A program made the position numbers and the translations under genes. The notes under the pieces were generated by a model, which searched no databases, was not told the DNA's origin, and was given only the letters and a program-made list of their open reading frames with translations. 56,048 nucleotides of DNA from Clostridia bacterium (GTDB lineage Bacteria; Bacillota; Clostridia; Christensenellales; Aristaeellaceae): NCBI GenBank assembly GCA_017532155.1, contig JAFXJP010000006.1:1-56048 (forward strand), read 5' to 3'. This document shows, piece by piece, positions 49,038-56,048 of this stretch. Each line of letters begins with the position of its first letter. Within the stretch, counting starts at the first letter, position 1.

Positions 49038-49066
49038 ATTATAGCACGGGGCGGGCAGGCTTGCAA
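49038..49066 (-). promoter_or_regulatory. Promoter of the amidotransferase-phosphoesterase pair
   Basis: On the minus strand TTGCAA (49066-49061) and TATAAT (49043-49038), 17 bp apart. Confidence 0.7.
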
Positions 49067-49112
49067 ATAGCGGGGCGTAAAAAGAAAATTATCAATAAAT
49101 GGCCGTATAGAA

Positions 49113-49141
49113 TTGAAAAATGGGGAAAATCATGGTAAAAT
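49113..49141 (+). promoter_or_regulatory. Promoter of argS
   Basis: TTGAAA (49113-49118) and TAAAAT (49136-49141), 17 bp apart. The leader is only about 30 nt, too short for a T-box. Confidence 0.65.
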
Positions 49142-49175
49142 GACCTGCATTCTATATGCACTGGGAGGTTTTAGT

Positions 49176-50882
49176 ATGGAAATTAAGCAACTGATTGCTG
49201 AAGCGATCAAAGAAGCTATTGATAAAGCATATCCGGGCGTTGATACCGGATTGGATTACGAAGCGCTGCTGGAGGTTCCGCCGGACAGCAAAATGGGCGA
49301 TTTTGCCTTCCCTTGCTTCCGTCTGTCTAAATCTCTGCGCATGGGCCCGCCCATGATCGCAGGAAAGCTTTGCGAGAATTTTGACAAGCCCGCGCTGTGC
49401 TCTGCGCAGGCTGTGGGCGGCTATCTCAATTTCTTCCTCAACCGCGAGAACTTTGCCCGCGATACGCTGCAGGCTGTGATGGCTGCGCCCGAAAAGTGGG
49501 GCGGCGGCAAGGACGGCGAAGGCAAGACGGTATGCCTGGATTATTCCAGCATCAACATTGCCAAGCGCTTCCATATCGGTCATCTGTCCACCACGATGAT
49601 TGGTAATTCTCTGCGCCGCATCTATGATTTCCTGGGCTGGAAGACGGTTTCCATCAACCACCTGGGCGACTGGGGCACGCAGTTTGGCAAGATGATTTGC
49701 GCCTATAAAAAGTGGGGCGTGAAGGAAGAAGTGGAAAAGGGCGGCGTGGACGAAATGACGCGCCTGTACGTCAAGTTCCACGAGGAAGCCAAGGAAAATC
49801 CTGCGCTGGAGGATGAAGGCCGCGCCTGGTTCAAGAAGATCGAGGACGGCGACGAAGAAGCGCTGGAAGTGTTCAACTGGTTCAAGGAAGTTACCCTGCG
49901 CGACGCCATGAAGGTGTATGATACGCTGGGCGTGTCCTTTGACAGCTACGCGGGCGAGAGCTTCTATATGGACAAAATGGGCCGCGTAATTGACGAGCTG
50001 AACGAAAAGGGCCTGCTGGTTGACTCTGACGGCGCCAAGGTTGTGGATCTGGAAGCGTACAAAATGCCGCCCATTATCATCATCAAGTCTGACGGTGCGA
50101 CGATTTATGCCACGCGCGATCTGGCGGCGATGCTGTATCGCAAGGATACCTACAATTTTGATAAGTGCCTGTATGTGGTTGCCTATCAGCAGGATCTGCA
50201 TTTCCGCCAGTGCTTCAAGACCATCGAGCTGATGGGGCATGAATGGTATAAGGATCTGGAGCATGTGTCCTTCGGCATGGTTTCCTATGAAGGTCAGACG
50301 CTCTCCACCCGTGAGGGCCGCGTGGTGTATCTGGAAGATCTGCTGAATCGCGCGCAGGAAAAGGCGCTTGATATCATCAAGGATAAGTCGCCTAACCTGG
50401 AAAATAAAGAAGACGTTGCCCGTCAGGTGGGCATCGGCGCGGTGGTGTATTCCACCCTGCAGAACAACCGCATCAAGGATATCGACTTCTGGTGGGATCG
50501 TGCGCTTAACTTCGAGGGCGACACCGGCCCGTATGTGCAGTATACCTATGCGCGCTGCTGCTCGGTCATGCGCAAGGCGGGCGATATGACTGCCGCGCCT
50601 GATTACAGCGCGCTGTGCGACGACGAAGCGCAGTATATCCTGCGCCTGCTCACGCGCTTTCCCGAGGATGTGCGTGCGGCCTGCAAGACCAACGAGCCCT
50701 TCATGATCACCCGCGCGGTGACGGATATTGCCAAGGCGTATAATAAATTCTATTACGAGCATCGCATCCTTGACGGCGAAGAGGGCGAAAAGGCTGCCCG
50801 CGTGCTTTTGACGGATGCTGTGCGCCATGTGATCAAGACCGGTCTTTTCCTGATCGGCATGGAAGCGCCCGAGCGCATGTAA
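49176..50882 (+). CDS. argS: Arginine-tRNA ligase
   Basis: This 568-residue class I synthetase charges tRNA-Arg. The HIGH motif is R-F-H-I-G-H-L-S (about 135), preceded by the N-terminal tRNA-binding Add-1 domain (about 1-100). The region equivalent to KMSK is degenerate, reading Q-T-L-S-T-R-E-G, as in many arginyl enzymes. The DALR anticodon domain (about 455-568; Y-V-Q-Y-T-Y-A-R) is complete. The start at 49176 follows GGGAGG. A normal housekeeping gene. Confidence 0.95.
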   Translation: MEIKQLIAEAIKEAIDKAYPGVDTGLDYEALLEVPPDSKMGDFAFPCFRLSKSLRMGPPMIAGKLCENFDKPALCSAQAVGGYLNFFLNRENFARDTLQAVMAAPEKWGGGKDGEGKTVCLDYSSINIAKRFHIGHLSTTMIGNSLRRIYDFLGWKTVSINHLGDWGTQFGKMICAYKKWGVKEEVEKGGVDEMTRLYVKFHEEAKENPALEDEGRAWFKKIEDGDEEALEVFNWFKEVTLRDAMKVYDTLGVSFDSYAGESFYMDKMGRVIDELNEKGLLVDSDGAKVVDLEAYKMPPIIIIKSDGATIYATRDLAAMLYRKDTYNFDKCLYVVAYQQDLHFRQCFKTIELMGHEWYKDLEHVSFGMVSYEGQTLSTREGRVVYLEDLLNRAQEKALDIIKDKSPNLENKEDVARQVGIGAVVYSTLQNNRIKDIDFWWDRALNFEGDTGPYVQYTYARCCSVMRKAGDMTAAPDYSALCDDEAQYILRLLTRFPEDVRAACKTNEPFMITRAVTDIAKAYNKFYYEHRILDGEEGEKAARVLLTDAVRHVIKTGLFLIGMEAPERM

Positions 50883-50943
50883 CAGGCGAAAACTGCGCAA
50901 CATACAATGACACAAAGGCTGCGAAAAAGAAGAGGGGGATCGC

Positions 50944-51777
50944 ATGCGTTTTACCAAAATGCACGGCATCGGCAATGATTATCTGTTTATCAATTGCTTT
51001 GACGAATATGTGTCCGATCCGTCGCGGCTGGCGCTGCAGATGTGCAGAGAGCACACGGGCGTTGGCGCGGACGGCATTGTGCTGATCGAGCCGGGGGAGA
51101 GCTCTCCTTTTGCCATGCGTATTTTTAACCGCGACGGCAGCGAAGCTGAAATGTGCGGCAACGCGGTGCGCTGTATCGGTAAATATGTGTACGAGCGCGG
51201 ACTTACCAAAGAAACGGAGTTTACGCTGGGCACCAAGAGCGGCTTGCGCGATGTAAAACTGCATGTGATGGATGATAAGGTGGTTGAGGTGACGGTGGAC
51301 ATGGGAACGCCTGAACTCAAGCCTGAGAAGATTCCCGTGCTGCTGCCCGGTGAAACGGTGCTGCGCCATCGTCTGCAATTGATGGGCCAGATGTGGTTTA
51401 TCACCTGCGTGAGCATGGGCAATCCGCACTGCGTTACCTTCGTGCGCGATCCGGAGGTGCTGGATCTTCCCGCCATTGGGCCTATGTTTGAGCATCATCC
51501 TCTGTTCCCGCGCCGTGCCAATGTGGAATTTGTGCGCGTGATCAGCCGTAATATACTGCAGATGCGCGTGTGGGAGCGCGGCAGCGGCGAGACGCTGGCC
51601 TGCGGCACCGGCGCGTGTGCTGCGCTGGTGGCGGCAGTGCTTTGCGGTCACAGCGACCGCACGGTGCAGATGAAGCTGGCGGGCGGCAACCTGACCATCA
51701 ACTGGAATGCAGAAGATAATCACGTCTATCAGACCGGCCCTGCTGCGTTTGTATTTGACGGCGAATGGAATGAGTAA
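50944..51777 (+). CDS. dapF: Diaminopimelate epimerase
   Basis: This 277-residue cofactor-free racemase turns LL- into meso-diaminopimelate for lysine and peptidoglycan. The two catalytic cysteines are C71 (E-M-C-G-N-A-V-R) and C220 (L-A-C-G-T-G-A-C), and the start M-H-G-I-G-N-D-Y is typical. It lies 33 bp before dapL; the two form the last two steps of the same route. Confidence 0.95.
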   Translation: MRFTKMHGIGNDYLFINCFDEYVSDPSRLALQMCREHTGVGADGIVLIEPGESSPFAMRIFNRDGSEAEMCGNAVRCIGKYVYERGLTKETEFTLGTKSGLRDVKLHVMDDKVVEVTVDMGTPELKPEKIPVLLPGETVLRHRLQLMGQMWFITCVSMGNPHCVTFVRDPEVLDLPAIGPMFEHHPLFPRRANVEFVRVISRNILQMRVWERGSGETLACGTGACAALVAAVLCGHSDRTVQMKLAGGNLTINWNAEDNHVYQTGPAAFVFDGEWNE

Positions 51778-51810
51778 AGAACCGACCGATCATGGAGGCG
51801 AGAAAAATTC

Positions 51811-53016
51811 ATGCCGGCGCTCAATCCTTATCTTGCGACGATGCCTTCCGGGTATCTGTTCCGGGAAATTGCGCAGCGCATTGCTGCGTATGAACAAAAG
51901 AATAGCGGGAAGCATGTATTGAGTCTGGGCATTGGCGATGTGACGCGTCCGCTGCCGAAAGCGGCAGGCGAGGCCATGGCCAAAGCAGCGCTTGAAATGT
52001 GTACGGTGGAGGGCTTCCGCGGATACAGCCCTGATTTCGGTTACGATTTTCTGATTGACGCTATCATCAAAAATCTCTATGAGACGCGCGGGGTTCATTT
52101 GTCTCAAAACGAAGTGTTTGTTTCGGACGGCGCCAAGACCGATACATCGGGGCTGCAGGAACTGATGGCAAGCGAAGCGCGCGTAGCGGTGATGGATCCT
52201 GTCTATCCGGTGTACATCGATACCAATGCCATGGCGGGCCGCGCAGGCGAATATAAAAATGGCCTGTGGTCGCAGATTGAATATCTGCCCTGCACTGCGG
52301 AGAACGGCTTTGCGCCCATCATGCCTTCGCATTATGTGGATGTGCTGTATCTGTGCTTCCCCAATAATCCGACAGGCGCAGCGCTGCCCAAGAAGGAGCT
52401 GCAGCGCTATGTTGACTGGGCGCTGCAGAACGGCGCGCTGATCATTTATGATGCCGCGTATGCAGCCTTTGTTCATTCGCAGGAGATACCGCACAGCATC
52501 TATGAATGTGAAGGCGCCAAGGGCTGCGCCGTTGAATGCGGCTCGTTTTCCAAGCTGGCTGGCTTTACGGGCGTTCGCTGCGGCTATACTGTGGTGCCCA
52601 AGGAACTGTTTGGCGGCACGCTGAATGATATGTGGCGCAGACGCCTGAGCGCCAAGCATAACGGCGTTTCCTATCCTGTGCAGCGCGCAGCCGAGGCTGT
52701 ATTCAGCGAGGAAGGAAAGCGTGCCTGCCGCGAGAATATCGCATACTATATGAACAACGCGCGCATCATCCGGGAGGGCCTCACATCGGCAGGCATTACG
52801 GTATACGGCGGTGTGGATGCGCCCTATGTGTGGCTGCAGACGCCGGGCAGAATGTCTGGCTGGGATTTCTTTGATTTGCTGCTCCATGAGGCGCAGGTGG
52901 CCGGCACGCCCGGCGAGGGCTTTGGCCCCAGCGGTGCGGGATATTTCCGCCTGACAGCCTTTGGAACGACAGAGAATACGCAGGAAGCGGTGCGCCGTAT
53001 CCGGGCGCTGCTGTAA
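51811..53016 (+). CDS. dapL: LL-diaminopimelate aminotransferase
   Basis: This 401-residue PLP enzyme makes LL-diaminopimelate directly from tetrahydrodipicolinate, bypassing acylated intermediates. Marks are Y-L-F-R-E-I-A-Q-R-I near the start, S-L-G-I-G-D-V-T-R-P-L, E-G-F-R-G-Y-S-P-D-F-G-Y, S-D-G-A-K-T-D, F-P-N-N-P-T-G-A and the Schiff-base lysine in G-S-F-S-K-L-A-G-F-T-G-V-R. It follows dapF in one transcript; the start has GGAGG about 12 bp upstream. Confidence 0.93.
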   Translation: MPALNPYLATMPSGYLFREIAQRIAAYEQKNSGKHVLSLGIGDVTRPLPKAAGEAMAKAALEMCTVEGFRGYSPDFGYDFLIDAIIKNLYETRGVHLSQNEVFVSDGAKTDTSGLQELMASEARVAVMDPVYPVYIDTNAMAGRAGEYKNGLWSQIEYLPCTAENGFAPIMPSHYVDVLYLCFPNNPTGAALPKKELQRYVDWALQNGALIIYDAAYAAFVHSQEIPHSIYECEGAKGCAVECGSFSKLAGFTGVRCGYTVVPKELFGGTLNDMWRRRLSAKHNGVSYPVQRAAEAVFSEEGKRACRENIAYYMNNARIIREGLTSAGITVYGGVDAPYVWLQTPGRMSGWDFFDLLLHEAQVAGTPGEGFGPSGAGYFRLTAFGTTENTQEAVRRIRALL

Positions 53017-53032
53017 GCGAAAGGGGTAACGA

Positions 53033-54019
53033 ATGAAAAGAATGGCGGCTTTTTTGCTGGCGCTGCTGCTTTTGAGCACTTCGGCGCTGGCAGAAATCAC
53101 CTTCACTTATAATGCGTACATGGGATATGTGGATGAGGAAATGAAAATCCGCATCAACCATGACGGCAAGGATGCGGGCAAAACGCTGGAAATTCGCGCG
53201 GAAGACGGCACGGTGCTGGGGGAGAGGAAGCTTTCTGCCTCCAAGGGCTACTGGAACATTGATATTGCCATGCCGGACAGCATTGCGCCGGGTACGGAAA
53301 TCTCCTTGCACTGGCAGGGCGATGAAGCGGTGCTGGATACCGCGCTTCTGGCGGTGGAAACGCGCCCCGGCTATTCAATTGTGCGCGTAGACCGCGATGA
53401 TAAAAAGATTGCCATTACCTTTGACGCGGCCAATGCGGCCTCCAAAACGGCAGAGATCCTGGATGTGCTGGACAAGCATGGCGCCAAATGCACCTTCTTT
53501 GTGATCGGCCGCTATGTGGTCAACAATCCCGATCTGGTGCGCGAAATTGAGGCGCGTGGCCATGAGCTGGCGGGGCACAGCTGGGATCATCCGGATATGC
53601 CCTCGCTCAATAATGATCAGGTGCTGGCGGATTTTAACAAGATCAGCGAAGCGTTTATCGAAGTGCTGGGCCATGACGTGACGCTCTACCGTCCGCCGAG
53701 CGGCTATTCCTCGCAGCGCGACCGCGCGATTGCCCGTGCGCTGGGGCAGGAAGTGATCAAATGGACGGTTGACTCGCGCGACGGCTTTAAGGATACGACG
53801 CTCAATACCGTGATCAAGCGCGTGCAGAACAATGTAAAGTCCGGCGATATCGTGCTGATGCATGTATACGGCCAGCATACCATCCAGGCGCTGGAAACGC
53901 TCTTGCCCTGGTACATCGAACAGGGATATGAATTTGTCACGGTGAGCGATTTGCTGCTCACGGGCGACACGGCCATCGATACGGAGGGCATGCAGCACCT
54001 GCGCGGAGAAAATCCATAA
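53033..54019 (+). CDS. Exported polysaccharide deacetylase with altered first motif
   Basis: This 328-residue protein has a signal peptide (cleavage after A-L-A, about 19), a small beta domain (about 20-110) and a NodB homology domain (about 122-300). Motif 1 reads T-F-D-A (D131, A132) instead of T-F-D-D, so one metal-binding Asp is lacking as in PdaB-like proteins. Motif 2 is H-S-W-D-H, motif 3 R-P-P-S-G-Y, and a late L-M-H-V-Y-G keeps the last His. It probably acts on peptidoglycan or another surface glycan. It lies 16 bp after dapL. Confidence 0.88.
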   Translation: MKRMAAFLLALLLLSTSALAEITFTYNAYMGYVDEEMKIRINHDGKDAGKTLEIRAEDGTVLGERKLSASKGYWNIDIAMPDSIAPGTEISLHWQGDEAVLDTALLAVETRPGYSIVRVDRDDKKIAITFDAANAASKTAEILDVLDKHGAKCTFFVIGRYVVNNPDLVREIEARGHELAGHSWDHPDMPSLNNDQVLADFNKISEAFIEVLGHDVTLYRPPSGYSSQRDRAIARALGQEVIKWTVDSRDGFKDTTLNTVIKRVQNNVKSGDIVLMHVYGQHTIQALETLLPWYIEQGYEFVTVSDLLLTGDTAIDTEGMQHLRGENP

Positions 54020-54057
54020 AAAATCGTCAAAAATGAGGAAAAAGTTGCATTCTCCTC

Positions 54058-54086
54058 TTCCTTTCCTTGCGTATGTGTGATAAAAT
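54058..54086 (+). promoter_or_regulatory. Possible promoter for the M24 peptidase-efp genes
   Basis: TGTGATAAAAT (54076-54086) resembles an extended -10 box; TTCCTT (54058-54063) is a weak -35 at 17 bp. Confidence 0.4.
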
Positions 54087-54130
54087 CAACTGTGGTATTT
54101 GTGTTTTATTCTGACCACAGGGAGGAAAAC

Positions 54131-55195
54131 ATGGACCGCACTGAAAAATTGCTTGCAAAACTGCCGGAGAATACCGCGGCATTGCTGCATAATCCCAGCA
54201 ATATTTTTTATTTGAGCGGCTACACCGGCGAGGGCCTTTTGCTGGTTGCCCCCGGGATCAAGGCTGTGATCACCGACTTCCGCTATGTGGAAGCGGCGCA
54301 GAAGCAGTGCCCTGCCTTTGAAATTCATTCCATCCGCGCGGGCGTCGGCCACGTAAAGCTGGCGGGTGAATTGCTGGAAAAGCACGGCATCAACAAGCTT
54401 CTGTATGAAGATAATATCGTCACTGTGCGCGCCATGCGCGATATGGAAAAGGCCATGCCCGAAAACATGACCTTTGAGCCGCTCAATTTTGCGGTAGAGG
54501 CGCTGCGCACCGTCAAGGACGAAGAAGAACTCAAGGCGATTCAGCACGCCTGCGATATTACCTGTCAGGCGTTTGAATATATCTGCGGCTACATCAAGCC
54601 CGGCATGACCGAGCGCCAGGTGCAGCTCACGCTGGATTACAAAATGCTTGAGCTTGGCGCGCAGGACATGGCCTTCAGCACCATCGTTGCCTCGGGCGAA
54701 AACGGCAGCCTGCCTCATGCTGTGCCCGGCGAGCGCGTAATTCAGAAGGGCGATTTTGTCACGATGGATTACGGCGCCAAGGTGGACGGCTATTGCTCTG
54801 ATATGACGCGCACCGTCGCCGTCGGCGAGCCTTCCCAGAAGCTGCGCGAGATTTACAACATCGTGCTTCATGCGCAGGAAGAAGCGCAAAGCGCGCTGGC
54901 GCCTGGCAAGAATTGCGCCGATATGGACAAGATTGCCCGGGATATTATTGCTGCAGCCGGCTACGGCGAATGCTTCGGCCACAGCCTGGGCCACGGCGTG
55001 GGCATTGATATTCACGAAGAGCCGCGCCTCTCTTCCCGCTCGACGGATATTCTCGCGCCCGGTCATATTGTGACTGTGGAGCCCGGCATCTACGTGCCCG
55101 GCCTTGGCGGCGTCCGCATCGAAAACACCTGCGTCATCACCGAGGATGGCTACAAGGCACTGTGCAGTGCATCCAAGGACCTGCGTATCCTGTAA
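54131..55195 (+). CDS. M24 family Xaa-Pro peptidase
   Basis: This 354-residue peptidase has a creatinase-type N-terminal domain (about 1-130) and a pita-bread catalytic domain. Metal ligands are visible in T-M-D-Y-G-A-K-V-D-G-Y-C-S-D-M-T-R-T (two Asp), G-H-S-L-G-H-G-V-G (His), V-E-P-G-I-Y (Glu) and V-R-I-E-N-T (Glu). It removes N-terminal residues before proline. It sits 49 bp before efp, the same order as yqhT-efp in Bacillus subtilis, where spoIIIA follows; here spoIIIA is about 43 kb away. Confidence 0.92.
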   Translation: MDRTEKLLAKLPENTAALLHNPSNIFYLSGYTGEGLLLVAPGIKAVITDFRYVEAAQKQCPAFEIHSIRAGVGHVKLAGELLEKHGINKLLYEDNIVTVRAMRDMEKAMPENMTFEPLNFAVEALRTVKDEEELKAIQHACDITCQAFEYICGYIKPGMTERQVQLTLDYKMLELGAQDMAFSTIVASGENGSLPHAVPGERVIQKGDFVTMDYGAKVDGYCSDMTRTVAVGEPSQKLREIYNIVLHAQEEAQSALAPGKNCADMDKIARDIIAAAGYGECFGHSLGHGVGIDIHEEPRLSSRSTDILAPGHIVTVEPGIYVPGLGGVRIENTCVITEDGYKALCSASKDLRIL

Positions 55196-55244
55196 TACGC
55201 GGCCTTTTGCAACATACAATACTAAACATTGGAGGAATTGAACA

Positions 55245-55802
55245 ATGATTACTGCTGGCGATTTCAAAAAAGGCATTACCGTTGAATGGGATGGCGGCGT
55301 GTGGACGATCGTTGACTTCCAGCACGTTAAGCCCGGCAAGGGCGCGGCTTTCGTCCGTACCAAGATCAAGAACATCATGACCGGCGCTGTGGTGGAACGC
55401 TCCTTCAACCCCACCGACAAGATGCCCAAGGCCATCATCGAAACCAAGGAAATGGAATACCTGTACAACGACGGCGAGCTGTACTACTTCATGGATCCCG
55501 AGACCTATGAGCAGATGCCCCTGAACTACAGCCAGGTGGAAGAAGCCATCCAGTTCGTAAAGGAAAACACCAATGTGATGATCCGCTTCTTCAAGGGCAG
55601 CGCGTTCTCCGTTGAAGCGCCCAACTTTGTTGAGCTGGAAGTCACCCAGACCGAGCCTGGCTTCAAGGGCGACACCGCCACCAACAACTTCAAGCCCGCC
55701 ACCCTGGAGACCGGCTACGAGCTGCAGGTGCCCCTGTTCATCAACATCGGTGACAAGATCAAGATTGACACCCGTTCGGGCGAGTATCTGTCCCGTGCGT
55801 AA
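55245..55802 (+). CDS. efp: Elongation factor P
   Basis: This 185-residue factor eases ribosome stalling at poly-proline. The tip loop reads [10 protein letters not shown] with K32 at the modified position; the second and third domains are complete ([31 protein letters not shown]). It follows GGAGG. No modification genes (epmA, earP, ymfI) are in the window. Codons are strongly C-ending, a sign of high expression. The Pro-rich secreted proteins in this window are likely clients. Confidence 0.96.
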   Translation: MITAGDFKKGITVEWDGGVWTIVDFQHVKPGKGAAFVRTKIKNIMTGAVVERSFNPTDKMPKAIIETKEMEYLYNDGELYYFMDPETYEQMPLNYSQVEEAIQFVKENTNVMIRFFKGSAFSVEAPNFVELEVTQTEPGFKGDTATNNFKPATLETGYELQVPLFINIGDKIKIDTRSGEYLSRA

Positions 55803-55816
55803 TTAAAGGAGTTATC

Positions 55817-56048
55817 ATGAGCAATATCAATGATCGCGTTGCGTATCTGCGCGGCCTGGCCGAGGGTATGAAGCTGTCTGACGAAACCAACGAAGGCAAG
55901 CTGCTGCTCAAGATCCTCGAAGTGCTGACCGACATGGCGGATGAACTGACCGCCCTGCGCAATGACTACGAAGAGTTGGATGAGTATGTAGAGTCCATCG
56001 ACGACGATCTGGCCGATATGGAAGAAACCCTCTTTGGCGATGAGGACG
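55817..56048 (+). CDS. CD1247 N-terminal domain-type protein (partial)
   Basis: The frame starts at ATG 55817 behind AAAGGAG, 14 bp after efp, and runs off the window after 77 codons. The visible part is acidic and helical: R-V-A-Y-L-R-G-L-A-E-G-M-K-L, N-E-G-K-L-L-L-K-I-L-E-V-L-T-D-M-A-D-E-L and E-L-D-E-Y-V-E-S-I-D-D-D-L-A-D-M-E-E. This fits the CD1247 N-terminal domain found next to efp in Clostridia. The usual C-terminal zinc-ribbon part would lie beyond the window. Confidence 0.78.
   Translation, partial: MSNINDRVAYLRGLAEGMKLSDETNEGKLLLKILEVLTDMADELTALRNDYEELDEYVESIDDDLADMEETLFGDED

Noticed and set aside
49067-49175. T-box leader for argS
   Set aside because: The leader after the promoter is only about 30 nt and shows no terminator or specifier loop.
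50894-55220. Shared GCAACATACAAT before dapF and efp as a regulatory motif
   Set aside because: Only two copies, and neither has a good -35 box at the right distance.

Overview
The window looks like chromosome from an endospore-forming Clostridia (Firmicutes), moderately GC-rich (about 55-58% in the core genes I counted by hand). The grounds are a complete spoIIIAA-AH operon, a sigK-type sporulation sigma factor, RNase J, M3 and M24 peptidases, a preQ1-I riboswitch in front of queT, and lysine synthesis by the LL-diaminopimelate aminotransferase route (dapL, dapF). The many secreted proteins with Pro/Thr linkers, a CotH kinase and the NahK/GalE-like sugar genes would fit a gut commensal, possibly near Christensenellales or Oscillospirales, but that placement is a guess. 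I saw no rRNA, tRNA, CRISPR array, integrase or transposase.

Layout. 1-3.4 kb: a short GNAT fragment, a GNAT acetyltransferase, a GntR/FCD regulator and pepF. 3.4-8 kb: two CapA-type secreted proteins around pyrR and a degenerate isopropylmalate-dehydrogenase-like protein, then an L,D-transpeptidase. 8-12 kb: a compact spoIIIA operon whose AF is only 57 residues. 12-22.7 kb: rseC-like/trxA, rnjA, a ylbF-mltG-U32-sigK-nfo-kinase run, a ribulokinase-like gene and a glycosyltransferase. 22.7-27 kb: an AT-richer DUF1653/DNA-glycosylase fusion, a divergent DUF3343/cysteine desulfurase pair and a large L,D-transpeptidase. 27-32 kb (minus strand): cotH-like, rph-rdgB, yfcE-like and three orphan genes. 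32-35.2 kb: glgP, then a 467-bp palindrome built of thirteen hairpins against a convergent DUF1540 gene. 35.4-41.7 kb: preQ1 riboswitch-queT, a zinc-ribbon membrane protein and a nucleoside-type ABC importer. 41.7-49 kb: an XRE gene with an in-frame stop, NahK-like/galE, an ECF sigma/DUF4349 anti-sigma operon, an XRE-superoxide-reductase fusion, a phosphoesterase and a glutamine-amidotransferase-like hydrolase. 49-56 kb: argS, dapF, dapL, a polysaccharide deacetylase, an M24 peptidase, efp and the start of a CD1247-type gene.

How it fits together. Much of the window serves the envelope and sporulation: CapA, L,D-transpeptidases, MltG, deacetylase and DAP synthesis build or remodel the wall, SpoIIIA and SigK act in the mother cell, and the ABC importer, QueT and NahK/GalE supply nucleosides, queuosine precursors and hexosamines.

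Most unusual points: (1) the nested-hairpin palindrome at 34680-35146; (2) an in-frame amber codon in rph-rdgB in a window where none of 61 gene ends uses TAG; (3) an in-frame TGA replacing the key Trp of an XRE repressor; (4) a catalytically stripped IPMDH-like protein coupled to pyrR; (5) a minimal SpoIIIAF; (6) the DUF1653-HhH-FeS fusion. All calls come from reading the sequence; no database search was run.
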